In this document: positions 45,808-54,477 of the stretch, piece after piece | How positions within the stretch are numbered: the first letter of the stretch is position 1 | Layout of the letters: the number at the start of each line of letters is the position of its first letter | Assembly (NCBI GenBank): GCA_963740215.1 | Contig: CAVUDJ010000019.1 | Span: 1,240,001 to 1,304,000, forward strand | Direction of reading: 5' to 3' | Length of the DNA stretch: 64,000 nt | Source: CAVVAL01 sp963740215 | GTDB lineage: Bacteria; Actinomycetota; Actinomycetes; Mycobacteriales; Cryptosporangiaceae | Made by a program: the position numbers and the translations under genes | Notes under the pieces: generated by a model | Told to the model about the DNA's origin: nothing | Database searches by the model: none | Seen by the model: only the letters and a program-made list of their open reading frames with translations

Positions 45808-48795
45808 CTACGCGCCGACGGAGCGGGTCACGACGCTCGCCACCGATGCCCGCGACGAGACGCCGAGCTTGGCGAAGACGTTCGCGAGGTGCATCTCGAC
45901 GGTCTTCTCCGTGACGAACAGCTGCTGCGCGATGCCTCGGTTGGTCAGCCCTTCGCTCACCAGCGTGGCCACCTGCCGCTCGCGGCGAGTGAGTGCGGCC
46001 AGCCCCTCGGCCGGGGCCGTGAACCGCCTGCGGGACGTCCGGGCGGCCAGCCTGCGGCGCTCGGCCATGGCTTGACGCGCCAAGGCGCTCGCGCCGAACG
46101 ACTCGAACGCCGACTGCACGGATTTCAGCTCGGCCGAGGCCCGGTCGACCTCGCCGGCCGCCGCCCACGCCGCGGCGAGGACCATCCGAGCCCGGGCGGC
46201 GTCCACGACCATCGCCGATTCCTCCAGCGCCACGACGGACGCGGTCGCCGCCTCCAGCGCCGCCCGGGGGTCGCCCGCCGCCATCACCTGGGCACGCGCG
46301 AACAGGGCCAGCCCCGTGCGCCCTGCCAAGCCGTGGTGCGCCGCCGAGGCCTCTGCCCGCTCGGCCCATTGTTCGGCCTCATCGACATTCCCGCTGGCGA
46401 GTTCGGCCCGCGTCATCAGCTCGTACCAGCCGATCCGCGAACACGCTTCAGCAGAGAAGAGGCCTGGCCCACCCGCGACATCGACCAACGCGAGGCAACC
46501 CTCCGTGTCGCCCATCCCGAGCCTCGCCTCGGCGAGCATCCGCGCGGCAAGCGTCGGGCACGAGCGGTTCACGCCGTCCGACGCCTGTTCGAGCGCGGCC
46601 GAGCCGGTCACCAGCTTCTCGTCGAGCGCACCGGCCCAGGCCGCGACCCAGCTCTGCATCGAGAAGGCGCTCACTAGTTGCTCGTCGCTGCCGGAGAGGC
46701 GGGCGAGGTCAACGGCGTCCTCGGCGCAGGCCATCGCGTCGGCGAGCCGGCCGGTCGTGCGCAGGATCAGCACCCGGCCGACCAGCAGGTGCGACAGGAT
46801 CAGGTCCCGCCCGGTACCCCGGGCGAAGATCAAGGCCCGGTCGAAATGGCGGAGCGCGTCGTCCCACCGTTCCAGCAGCACCTCCGCCCAGCTCACCCAG
46901 AGCGCGGCGTCGAGGCTCGCGGAGAACTCCTCGTCCAGCATCGCGTCGAGGAGTTCGGTGGCCTCGTCGAGTTGGATCCGGGCGGCGTCGGTCTCCCCGA
47001 CCGCCGCGCGGGCCATCGCGATAAAGCCCAACGACACCGTCTGGAGCGGCCGATTGTTGTGCCGCCGAGCCACGGCAAGCGCCTGCTCGGCCGTCTCCAC
47101 GCTGGCGGCCGAGTCGGTCGCCCGTAGCCGGCCACAAGCCAGCTCGAACAGGAGCGAGCCCCGGGCGACGGTGTCCTGGCCCTCGATGGCGATCAGCTCA
47201 TCCCGGAGGAGCGCCTCGGCTTCCTCGTGACGGCCGAGCAGCCGCTCCATCAGGGCGCAGAACGCCACCACGCCAGCCCGGTGGCCGGCCTGCTCGCTGG
47301 AGAACAGCGGAAGCGCGGCATGAATCGCGTCCCGGCTCTCCTGGATGTGCCCGGCCGAGCCGAGCGCCCTGGCGAGCTGGATCAGCAGTGACATCCGGCG
47401 CTGGTTGGTCGTGCTGTCGTGAGGAAGCAGGCGGGCGGCGGCGCGCAGCCAGTGCGCCGCCGTCGCGGGTGCCTGTAACCGGACCGCCTGGGCCGCCTCC
47501 TCCAGGAGCTCGACCGCGGCCAGGTCGCCAGGGCGGGCGGACAGCTCGACATGGTCGGCGCGGTCGGCCGGCGGAGCACCCCACTGGCGCAGCGCCTCGG
47601 CGGCGCGGGCGTGGGCGGCGAGCCGCCAACCAGGGCTGGCGCTCGCGTACGTGGCCTCCCGGACGAACGCGTGCCGGAACCCGAAGCGCTGCCTGTCGTC
47701 GAGCTGGCGGATCAGGTCGCGGCTGACCAGTTCGTCGACGGCAGCCAGCACGTCGGCCTCGGGCCGTTCTGCGATCTCCGCGACGAACTCGACCGCGAAC
47801 CGCTCACCGGCGACCGCCGCCGCGCGCGCCACGAGCCGGGCCAGCGGCGACGTGGCCTCCAGCTCGACCTGCAACGCCATCTGCACCGCGGCTGGCAGCT
47901 CCTCGGCGCGGCGGACGGCGGCGTCGCCGTGATCCGACGCAGGCTGGCGGTACGGACCGGACCAGGACAGCGGCCCGCCCCCAGACGCCGGGCTGCGCAG
48001 CGACGCGCGGGCCAGCGCGTCGAGATAGAAGGGGTTCCCGCCGCTCTGCCGGTAGACCGCGCTGCGCCAGGACTGCGTGCCGTGCGTCCCGAGGACGACC
48101 GCGGCCTGCTCCTCGCTGAGCACTCCCAATTCGAGCTGGCGGATCGGCAGGCCGGCACCCGGACCGGCCGTGGCAGCGCGGAGCTGCGCCGGGGCTTGGC
48201 GCTGGCGGTGCGCCAGCACGAGCAGCACGGGCGCCCTCGGTGGCCGCCGGATCAGCTCGGTCAGCAGGATGACCGAGGCGTCGTCGGCCCAGTGCAGATC
48301 GTCGAGGAGGAGGACCAGGCCTGGGACGGCGATCGACTCCAGCAGGCCCCGCATCGCACGCTGCAGCCGGTAGTGGTCGGCCGGCTGGATCGTCCGTGGC
48401 AGCTGCTCTCCGCTGGGCGCGAGAGCCGGGAAGATCAGCTGAAGCAGGTCGAGACCGTCCAGGTCGGGGGCGGGCGGATGGTCGGCCAGGTGGTCGTCGA
48501 GTGCGTCGATCAGCGGGCCGAACGGCACGCGCCGGCCGGCTTCGGATGCCTGCCCGGACAGGACCAGGAAGCCGCGCTCCGCAGCGCGACGGGAGAACTC
48601 AGCAAGCAAGCGGGTCTTACCGATCCCCGGCCCGCCGGTGACCTCGATCAGGCGGGCGTTCTTCCGTTTCACGTCGCCTAGTGCGTCCCGAAGCGCCTCA
48701 AGCTCCGCGTCCCGGCCGGCCAGTAGCCCACCAGCACCGCCCGGCCAGTCGGTTGGACCGCCGCCAGCCCCCCGCAGGTATCCGATCAGCGCCAC
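45808..48795 (-). CDS. LuxR-family ATP-binding regulator (LAL type), intact
   Basis: 995 aa, uninterrupted. The AAA domain near the N-terminus has Walker A TGGPGIGKTRLLAE and Walker B GLVLLLDDLHWADDAS. A long TPR-like helical region follows. The C-terminal LuxR HTH contains LTRRERQVATLVSEGLTNRG and KTVEMHLANVFAKLGVSSRA. Its length is typical of LAL regulators. It is convergent with the flavoprotein operon, which it may activate. The upstream 850-bp gap contains structured repeats and hairpins in the same orientation. Confidence 0.93.
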   Translation of the reverse strand: MALIGYLRGAGGGPTDWPGGAGGLLAGRDAELEALRDALGDVKRKNARLIEVTGGPGIGKTRLLAEFSRRAAERGFLVLSGQASEAGRRVPFGPLIDALDDHLADHPPAPDLDGLDLLQLIFPALAPSGEQLPRTIQPADHYRLQRAMRGLLESIAVPGLVLLLDDLHWADDASVILLTELIRRPPRAPVLLVLAHRQRQAPAQLRAATAGPGAGLPIRQLELGVLSEEQAAVVLGTHGTQSWRSAVYRQSGGNPFYLDALARASLRSPASGGGPLSWSGPYRQPASDHGDAAVRRAEELPAAVQMALQVELEATSPLARLVARAAAVAGERFAVEFVAEIAERPEADVLAAVDELVSRDLIRQLDDRQRFGFRHAFVREATYASASPGWRLAAHARAAEALRQWGAPPADRADHVELSARPGDLAAVELLEEAAQAVRLQAPATAAHWLRAAARLLPHDSTTNQRRMSLLIQLARALGSAGHIQESRDAIHAALPLFSSEQAGHRAGVVAFCALMERLLGRHEEAEALLRDELIAIEGQDTVARGSLLFELACGRLRATDSAASVETAEQALAVARRHNNRPLQTVSLGFIAMARAAVGETDAARIQLDEATELLDAMLDEEFSASLDAALWVSWAEVLLERWDDALRHFDRALIFARGTGRDLILSHLLVGRVLILRTTGRLADAMACAEDAVDLARLSGSDEQLVSAFSMQSWVAAWAGALDEKLVTGSAALEQASDGVNRSCPTLAARMLAEARLGMGDTEGCLALVDVAGGPGLFSAEACSRIGWYELMTRAELASGNVDEAEQWAERAEASAAHHGLAGRTGLALFARAQVMAAGDPRAALEAATASVVALEESAMVVDAARARMVLAAAWAAAGEVDRASAELKSVQSAFESFGASALARQAMAERRRLAARTSRRRFTAPAEGLAALTRRERQVATLVSEGLTNRGIAQQLFVTEKTVEMHLANVFAKLGVSSRASVASVVTRSVGA

Positions 48796-48923
48796 GGTTC
48801 CCCTCCGTCAACCGTGCGCGCCGTCATTCTGGTCACGACCGCCAAAGCGCCAACACCGTCATGAATCGTGAGGATATCCCCAACGCTCACGTTCCGGCTG
48901 CCCCGGCGGGCGACGCCTCGTCA

Positions 48924-48950
48924 GGGTAGGGCGTGATCGCCGCCCTACCC
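48924..48950. terminator. Perfect 10-bp hairpin
   Basis: GGGTAGGGCG-tgatcgc-CGCCCTACCC. On the minus strand it follows the family B repeat by about 15 bp and precedes the LuxR-ATPase gene. It could terminate a short transcript covering the repeat or act in the gene's leader. Confidence 0.5.
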
Positions 48951-48964
48951 GCCCACCACCCCCC

Positions 48965-49031
48965 GAACCGGACTTTTCGGGAAGCCGTGCCTATACCGGG
49001 CGCGACTGCCCCGGTTTGCGCAGCATGTCCG
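48965..49031 (-). repeat. Dispersed structured repeat, family B, copy 2
   Basis: On the minus strand: GGACATGCTGCGCAAACCGG, then GGCAGTCGCGCCCGGTATAG, then GCACGGCTTCCCGAAAAGTC, then CGGTTCG. It matches the copy at 26155-26222 and keeps its inverted ends (CGGAC / GTCCG). Here it is intergenic and followed by the 10-bp hairpin at 48950-48924. Confidence 0.7.
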
Positions 49032-49075
49032 TTTCCCGTGACACGTCACCCGGGTCAGCGGAATGAAGATTGCAA

Positions 49076-49111
49076 CTCCAGCAGGGGCGAAAGGGGGCAT
49101 CCCTGCTGGAG
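49076..49111. other. Perfect 11-bp inverted repeat
   Basis: CTCCAGCAGGG, a 14-nt purine-rich loop (GCGAAAGGGGGCAT), then CCCTGCTGGAG. Strong RNA hairpin on either strand, 536 bp upstream of the ABC exporter operon. Function unknown. Confidence 0.55.
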
Positions 49112-49646
49112 CGCGTCATGGAGAGCCTGCGGCTCGTAGTGGAACCGTCCTCCGAGTGGCGGATCAGCTGCCGGGCGAGCGGCGGGTTGGCCAGATCAAA
49201 CGGCTCCTACAAGGCTGCCGATCCCGGTCAGCGCCACCAGCACCGACGGCTCGAACGGCCCCCGTGGCCGCCCAGTCGCCGGAACGTTGCGGAGGAATCC
49301 TCCTGGCACCAGCCTCTCCGGGATCGAATCCGGTTCTCGGCAAAGGTGAGCGGCAGCGGCCGATGTTCGAGAACGATCGTGCGCGCTTCAACACAGCTCC
49401 TTTCTCTTGTGGACGGCTGAATGCGTGTCCGACTCTACGGAGCCGGACCCTAGACACGGCACTAGGGAAAACCCGAGGTTTCCACGAAGACGCTGGTTGC
49501 GGCCCGGAGCGTTCCGGCCACCAGATACCTCTTTCGTCGTATGGAGATGTCGCCGTCATGCGGATGGAACGGCGCGTCCGGGACGCAATCGTTTGATCCG
49601 GCACTGCGGCCATCGGGGCGGCGGTACGGACACGAGGTAGGCGCCA
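49112..49646. other. Long non-coding gap before the ABC exporter
   Basis: 535 bp without a convincing gene. A 116-codon plus-strand frame from 49070 and a frame opening at ATG 49118 have no recognisable domain. GC falls around 49380-49560, consistent with the promoter region of the ABC exporter operon. A possible long leader is suggested by the hairpin upstream. Confidence 0.4.
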
Positions 49647-50570
49647 GTGATAGTCGCGCAGGGATTGAGCAAGCAGTACGGACGGGTCAAAGCCGTCGAC
49701 AACCTGTCGTTCACCGTCCAGCCAGGAGTCGTGACGGGATTCCTCGGCCCGAACGGAGCCGGCAAGTCGACCACGATGCGGCTCATGCTCGGGCTGGACC
49801 ACGGCACGGGGCGCACCGAGTTCGACGGTCGTACGTACGGCGAGCTGGATCACCCGGCACGCACCGTCGGCGCAGTGCTCGACGCGCGCGCCGTGCACCC
49901 GGGGCGGACCGCACGGGCGCACCTGCGCATGATCGCCGCCGGTGCCGGTCTCCCGGCGCGGCGGGTGGACGAGGTACTGGAAATGGTCGGCCTGCGCGAC
50001 GCGGCGAAGCGGCGCGCGGGCGGCTTCAGCCTCGGCATGTCGCAGCGGCTCGGGCTGGCGGGCGCGCTGCTGGGCAACCCGGCGACGCTGATGCTCGACG
50101 AGCCGGCGAACGGGCTCGACCCCGAGGGCATCCGCTGGCTGCGTGACCTGCTGAAGGCGCTCGCCGCCGAGGGCCGGACGATCTTCGTCTCCTCGCACCT
50201 GCTCAACGAGATGGCGCACCTTGCCGACGCCCTGATCGTCGTGGGCGGCGGCCGGCTCATCGCCTCCGAGCCGCTGAACGACTTCGTGGCCCGCCACTCC
50301 CGCGCGGAGGTCGTCGCCAGCACGGAACGGCCGGACATGCTGCTGCACGAGCTGCACAACGCGGGTTACCAGGTGCGGCAGGAGCCGGACCGCACGGTCG
50401 TAGTCGAGGGGCGCGACGCCGACGCCGTGGCCACGATCGCGCTGCGCGCCGGGATCGTCCTGAGCAAGCTGGCCGTGCGGCAGACCAGCCTGGAAGAGGC
50501 GTTCTTCACCGCCACCGCGGGCGCTGCCCAGTACAACGCCCCGCCCGTTCCGACCGCCACCCACCGCTGA
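49647..50570 (+). CDS. ABC transporter ATP-binding protein, BcrA-like
   Basis: 307 aa. Walker A FLGPNGAGKSTTMRL, signature FSLGMSQRLGLA (LGMSQ in place of LSGGQ, usual in this branch) and Walker B LMLDEPANGLDPEG. The short C-terminal extension is of the bacitracin-resistance type. GTG start at 49647. Downstream are its permease, a histidine kinase and a response regulator, the usual arrangement of a self-regulated peptide-antibiotic detoxification module. Confidence 0.92.
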   Translation: MIVAQGLSKQYGRVKAVDNLSFTVQPGVVTGFLGPNGAGKSTTMRLMLGLDHGTGRTEFDGRTYGELDHPARTVGAVLDARAVHPGRTARAHLRMIAAGAGLPARRVDEVLEMVGLRDAAKRRAGGFSLGMSQRLGLAGALLGNPATLMLDEPANGLDPEGIRWLRDLLKALAAEGRTIFVSSHLLNEMAHLADALIVVGGGRLIASEPLNDFVARHSRAEVVASTERPDMLLHELHNAGYQVRQEPDRTVVVEGRDADAVATIALRAGIVLSKLAVRQTSLEEAFFTATAGAAQYNAPPVPTATHR

Positions 50571-50594
50571 AGAACCCACGAAGGAAGATCCACC

Positions 50595-51299
50595 ATGCTG
50601 AACGCTCTGCGTTATGAAATCGTCCGGCTGCGTAGCCTCCGCTCCACCTGGGTGCTGCTCGGCTGCGCTCTCGCGCTGCAATTCGTCGTCGCCCTCGAAT
50701 ACGCCGGCCACACCGACATGACCGCGCGTGAGCGGTTCGTCTACCCGTTCACCGGCCTCACGCTGCTGCTCGTATCGCTCTTCACGACCGCGGTGGGGGT
50801 GGCCTCGTTCGGCCACGAGTACCGCTACCGCACGATCGCGACGACCATGCTGACGCTGCCTTCGCGCAGCCGGATCCTCGCCGCGAAGGTGCTCACCGTG
50901 GCCGCGGTCGCGGCCGCCGCGGGCGTCGGCCTGGTGGCGGTGACGCTCCTTGCCGGTGCGCTGCGCGGTGGGATCCCGTCGGAGCTGTGGCGGGTCGGGC
51001 AGGTCCTCGCGGCGGTCGTGGTCTACCTGATGCTCAGTGCCCTGGTCGGTCTGGGAATCGCCGCGTTGACCCGCAACGCGACGCTCGCCATGATCGCCGT
51101 CCTCGGCTTCCCCGCGATCGTCGAGACAGCCCTGCTGCTCGGCACCGAGATCAACGAACGCCTGCTGCCGTTCACATCGGCGTTGAAGATGGTCAGCCCG
51201 CAGGCCGGCAACGTGTGGACGATGCCGCTGCCGCTGCTGGTCCTCATGATCGCCCTGGTGGGCACCGGTGGCGTGCTGCTGAGCCGCCGCGACGCCTGA
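50595..51299 (+). CDS. ABC-2 type exporter permease
   Basis: 234 aa with about six membrane helices; N-terminus MLNALRYEIVRLRSLRSTWV is typical of BcrB/ABC-2 permeases whose first helix follows an amphipathic segment. It lies 24 bp after the ATPase gene with a good GAAGGA ribosome site. Partner of the BcrA-like ATPase; substrate unknown. Confidence 0.9.
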   Translation: MLNALRYEIVRLRSLRSTWVLLGCALALQFVVALEYAGHTDMTARERFVYPFTGLTLLLVSLFTTAVGVASFGHEYRYRTIATTMLTLPSRSRILAAKVLTVAAVAAAAGVGLVAVTLLAGALRGGIPSELWRVGQVLAAVVVYLMLSALVGLGIAALTRNATLAMIAVLGFPAIVETALLLGTEINERLLPFTSALKMVSPQAGNVWTMPLPLLVLMIALVGTGGVLLSRRDA

Positions 51300-51330
51300 T
51301 CCCGCGGCACGCGTGCCTAGAGTTGGCGAC

Positions 51331-52479
51331 ATGGCACGGCGACAGGCGCGACTCCTCTCCTGGTGGGACGGCTCGGCGCTCAACCTGATCGGCGATCTCG
51401 CCGTCGCGGCGCTCGCCTGGCCGGTGGTGTGGCACCAGGTCATGGTGACCAGCGCCGGCCTCGTGCCCTACGGATGGGCCACGACCGTCACCGTCGCCGC
51501 GGTCAGCCTCGCCCTGCTCGTCCGGCGCAGGTTCCCGGTCGCGGCGGCGCTGGTGGCAGTGTTCGCCGCCGTCGCGACCGCCGCATGGTTCGCCGCGCCG
51601 CTGACGAGCTACACGGTCGCCAGCCGGCGCGGCAACTCGCGGCTGACCTGGCTCATCGTCGCGGCGTCCGCCGTCGCGATCGCCGTACCGTGGGGCACCC
51701 CCTTCGATGGCAGCGACCTGTGGTTCGGCGCCGTCATGGCCGTCGCGATCGTCGGCTTCCCGGTGTTGCTGGGCCTGTGGGTGCGGCAGCGCCGGCAACT
51801 GCTCGCGAGCCTGCGGGACCGCGCAGAGCAGGCCGAACGGGAGCGGGACCTGCGCGCGGCGACCGCCATCGCCGAGGAGCGCGCCAGGATCGCCCGCGAA
51901 CTGCACGACGTGGTGGCGCATCGGGTCAGCCAGATCGCGGTGCAGGCCGGCGCGCTCGCGGTGTCCTCGGACGGGCGGGCCGCCGAGGTCGCCGAGGGCA
52001 TCCGCGGCACGAGCACCGCCGCGCTGGAGGAGATGCGCGAGCTGCTCGGCGTGCTCCGCCAGGGCGCCGGTGCCGCACCGCTGCATCCGGCGCCGACGCT
52101 GGCCGGGCTACGCCCACTCGTCGACGAGGCCGTGGTCGCCGGCCAGCGCGTACGACTCACCCTTCCGGACCAGCCGCCGGACGTGCCCGGTTCCGTCGGA
52201 CGGGCGATCTACCGCCTGGTGCAGGAGTCGCTCACCAACGCGGCGAAACACGCGCCCGGCGCGGAGGTCGACATCACACTCGCCATGGACGACGGAGGGC
52301 TGACCGTACGCTCCCGCAACACGCCGGGCGTGCCGGCGGCGCTGCGTGCGGGGCCGCCACCCGGGTCCGGCTTCGGGCTGACCGGCATGCGCGAGCGGGT
52401 AGCGCTGGCGCGTGGCACGCTTGCGGTCGGTCCGACGCCCGATGGAGGTTTCTGCGTGACAGCGAGGTTCCCCGGGTGA
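51331..52479 (+). CDS. Sensor histidine kinase, NarX/DesK type
   Basis: 382 aa. Four or five N-terminal membrane helices, then the HisKA_3 motif RARIARELHDVVAHRVSQIA with phospho-acceptor His, then an HATPase_c domain (LVQESLTNAAKHAPGAEV; GSGFGLTGMRERV). Start ATG 51331 has TAGAGT 7 bp upstream, giving a probable leaderless internal transcript; a GTG at 51313 is in frame. The stop overlaps the response-regulator start (GTGA). Probably senses the compound exported by the upstream ABC transporter. Confidence 0.9.
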   Translation: MARRQARLLSWWDGSALNLIGDLAVAALAWPVVWHQVMVTSAGLVPYGWATTVTVAAVSLALLVRRRFPVAAALVAVFAAVATAAWFAAPLTSYTVASRRGNSRLTWLIVAASAVAIAVPWGTPFDGSDLWFGAVMAVAIVGFPVLLGLWVRQRRQLLASLRDRAEQAERERDLRAATAIAEERARIARELHDVVAHRVSQIAVQAGALAVSSDGRAAEVAEGIRGTSTAALEEMRELLGVLRQGAGAAPLHPAPTLAGLRPLVDEAVVAGQRVRLTLPDQPPDVPGSVGRAIYRLVQESLTNAAKHAPGAEVDITLAMDDGGLTVRSRNTPGVPAALRAGPPPGSGFGLTGMRERVALARGTLAVGPTPDGGFCVTARFPG

Positions 52480-53126
52480 TCCGGGTGGTTCTGCTTGAGG
52501 ACGAGGAGCTGGTGCGCGGCGGGATCAAGATGATCCTGGAGAGCGGCGGCGCGATCGAGGTGGTCGCCGACCGGGGCGACGGGGACGACGCCGTCGACCT
52601 CGTCCTGCGGCACCGGCCGGATGTTGTACTCACCGACATCCGGATGCCGCGCGTGGACGGCCTGGAGGTGACCCGCCGGGTCCACGCGCTGCCTGACCCG
52701 CCGCCAGTCATCGTCCTCACCACCTTCGACCTCGACGAATACGTGTTCGCGGCGCTGCAGGCAGGGGCGGCCGGCTTCCTGCTCAAGGACACGGCGCCGC
52801 GAGAGCTGGCGCGGGCCGTGGAAGTGGTCGCGACCGGCGACGCGATCCTCGCACCGACCGTGACCAAGCGGCTGCTGACCCAGTTCGCCGGCGGCTCCAG
52901 CGCAAAGCAGGCCGACGCGCGCGCCAAACTCGACCGGCTCACCGACCGCGAACGGGAGGTCGCGCTCGCCGTGGCCACCGGCGCCAGCAACGCGGAGATC
53001 GCGCGCTCACTGTTCATGAGCGAAGCCACCGTCAAGGTGCACGTCAGCCGCGCCATCGCCAAGCTCAGCCTGGACAACCGGACGCAGATCGCGATCCTCG
53101 CCCACCAGTCCGGCGAAGCCCACTGA
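52476..53126 (+). CDS. Response regulator, NarL/FixJ family
   Basis: 216 aa. The receiver domain has the acidic pair LLEDEELV, phospho-acceptor Asp in VVLTDIRMPRVDGLEV and Lys in FLLKDTAPRELARAV. The C-terminal LuxR HTH contains LTDREREVALAVATGASNAE and ATVKVHVSRAIAKL. It starts with GTG 52476, overlapping the kinase stop. Cognate partner of the kinase; the ABC exporter operon is the likely target. Confidence 0.93.
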   Translation: MIRVVLLEDEELVRGGIKMILESGGAIEVVADRGDGDDAVDLVLRHRPDVVLTDIRMPRVDGLEVTRRVHALPDPPPVIVLTTFDLDEYVFAALQAGAAGFLLKDTAPRELARAVEVVATGDAILAPTVTKRLLTQFAGGSSAKQADARAKLDRLTDREREVALAVATGASNAEIARSLFMSEATVKVHVSRAIAKLSLDNRTQIAILAHQSGEAH

Positions 53127-53281
53127 ACTGGTCGCCCACCGACCGTGTCGAGACCCTGACGCTCGGTCGGTCCGAGTGGCATCATCAAGGGCAGCCCGGT
53201 CGCCTGTCTGCGTGGCGCGCGTTGTGGCCCCCCCAGCCGGACGATCGCGTGGTCCAGGCGAGCAACCTCGGGAGGATCGCG

Positions 53282-53560
53282 ATGCTTGGAGCCCTGCTGC
53301 TTGGCTTCGTGGTCGGCGTGATCGCGCGCATGCTGATGCCGGGCGACGCGTTCCGCCACATGAGCGGCCCGATGTCATGGCTGGTGTCGGTGGCCGTGGG
53401 ACTCGTCGGTGCGCTGCTCGGCTACCTCATCTTCACTGTCGGCTTCGGCATCGGTGACACGGACATCTTCGACTGGGGCGGCATCGTCGGAGCCATCATC
53501 GGCACGCTGATCGTGCTGCCGATCGCCGGCTGGGCCCTGCGCCGCTGGCAACCGCGGTAG
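53282..53560 (+). CDS. GlsB/YeaQ/YmgE family membrane protein
   Basis: 92 aa, three membrane helices. The N-terminal helix LLLGFVVGVIARMLMPGD with its ARMLMPG turn is the transglycosylase-associated (GlsB/YeaQ/YmgE) signature, and GGIVGAIIGTLIVLPIAG forms the last helix. These small stress-associated membrane proteins have no firm molecular role. ATG 53282 is preceded by GGGAGG. It is convergent with the sugar transporter operon, 5 bp from its end. Confidence 0.88.
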   Translation: MLGALLLGFVVGVIARMLMPGDAFRHMSGPMSWLVSVAVGLVGALLGYLIFTVGFGIGDTDIFDWGGIVGAIIGTLIVLPIAGWALRRWQPR

Positions 53561-53565
53561 TCCCG

Positions 53566-54477
53566 TTACTTCACCGACCCCGCGAGCAGTCCCTGGACGA
53601 AGTAGCGCTGGAACGCGAAGAACACGACGAGCGGGACGCCGAGCGACAGGAACGCGCCCGGGGCCAGGACGTCGAGGTTCGCGCCGAACTGGCGGACCTG
53701 CTGCTGCAGCGCGACCGTGAGCGGCTGCGAGTCGGCGCCGGCGAAGATCAGCGCGACCAGCAGGTCGTTCCAGACCCAGAGGAACTGGAACGTGGCCAGC
53801 GCCGCGATCGCCGGCAGGCCGAGCGGCGCGATCACCTTGCGGAAGATCGTCAGTTCGCCGGCGCCGTCGATCCGGGCCGCCTCGATCAGGTCGCGCGGGA
53901 TTCCGGCGAAGAAGTTGCGTAGCAGGAAGATCGCGAACGGCAGTCCGAAGGCGGTGTGGAACAGCACGACACCGGTGGTCGTACCGAACAGGTTCAACGC
54001 CCCGAACAGCCTGGCCACCGGGATCAGCCCCACCTGCACCGGCACCACGAGGAGGCCCACGACGAGCAGGAAGAGGGCGTCGCGGCCGGGGAACTCCAGG
54101 CAGGCGAAGGCGTAGCCGGCCAGCGCGGCCACCGCGACCACCAACGCGGTGGCGGGCACGGTGATGGCGACGGTGTTGACGAACGAGCCGAGGATCGCGT
54201 CGTCGCGGAGCAGCCTGCCGTAGTTGGCGGCGGTGAGCTGCCCGGGGTCGGCCAGCGCGGTCCACCAGCCGGTCGTGGCGTTGTCCGCCTCGGCGCGCAG
54301 CGACGCGATAAGCAGACCGGCAGTCGGGATCGTCCAGATCAGCGCGACCGCGGCCAGGAACAGCTGCACGAGGCCGCCGCCCAGGCCGCTCGTCACCCGG
54401 CTGGCCAGCCCCCGACGCGGCGACCCGAGCCCACCGTGGGAAGCAGGTGCCGGGGCCGTCCGCACCTCGACCGTCAT
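53566..54477 (-). CDS. Carbohydrate ABC transporter permease, MalG-like
   Basis: 303 aa, six membrane helices, binding-protein-dependent transport inner-membrane family. The EAA loop reads LIEAARIDGAGELTIFRKVI, followed by PLGLPAIAALATFQFLWVWN, both typical of MalG-type permeases. ATG 54477 overlaps the stop of the MalF-like gene (ATGA). No ATPase gene is nearby, as usual for actinobacterial sugar importers that share MsiK. Substrate unknown. Confidence 0.92.
   Translation of the reverse strand: MTVEVRTAPAPASHGGLGSPRRGLASRVTSGLGGGLVQLFLAAVALIWTIPTAGLLIASLRAEADNATTGWWTALADPGQLTAANYGRLLRDDAILGSFVNTVAITVPATALVVAVAALAGYAFACLEFPGRDALFLLVVGLLVVPVQVGLIPVARLFGALNLFGTTTGVVLFHTAFGLPFAIFLLRNFFAGIPRDLIEAARIDGAGELTIFRKVIAPLGLPAIAALATFQFLWVWNDLLVALIFAGADSQPLTVALQQQVRQFGANLDVLAPGAFLSLGVPLVVFFAFQRYFVQGLLAGSVK

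Noticed and set aside
49300..49335. tRNA-like GATCGAATCCGG in the gap before the ABC exporter
   Set aside because: No acceptor or anticodon stem of suitable length around it.
49164..51443. A 759-codon minus-strand frame across the gap and ABC exporter
   Set aside because: Lies opposite two genes with perfect ABC motifs; composition is that of a GC shadow.
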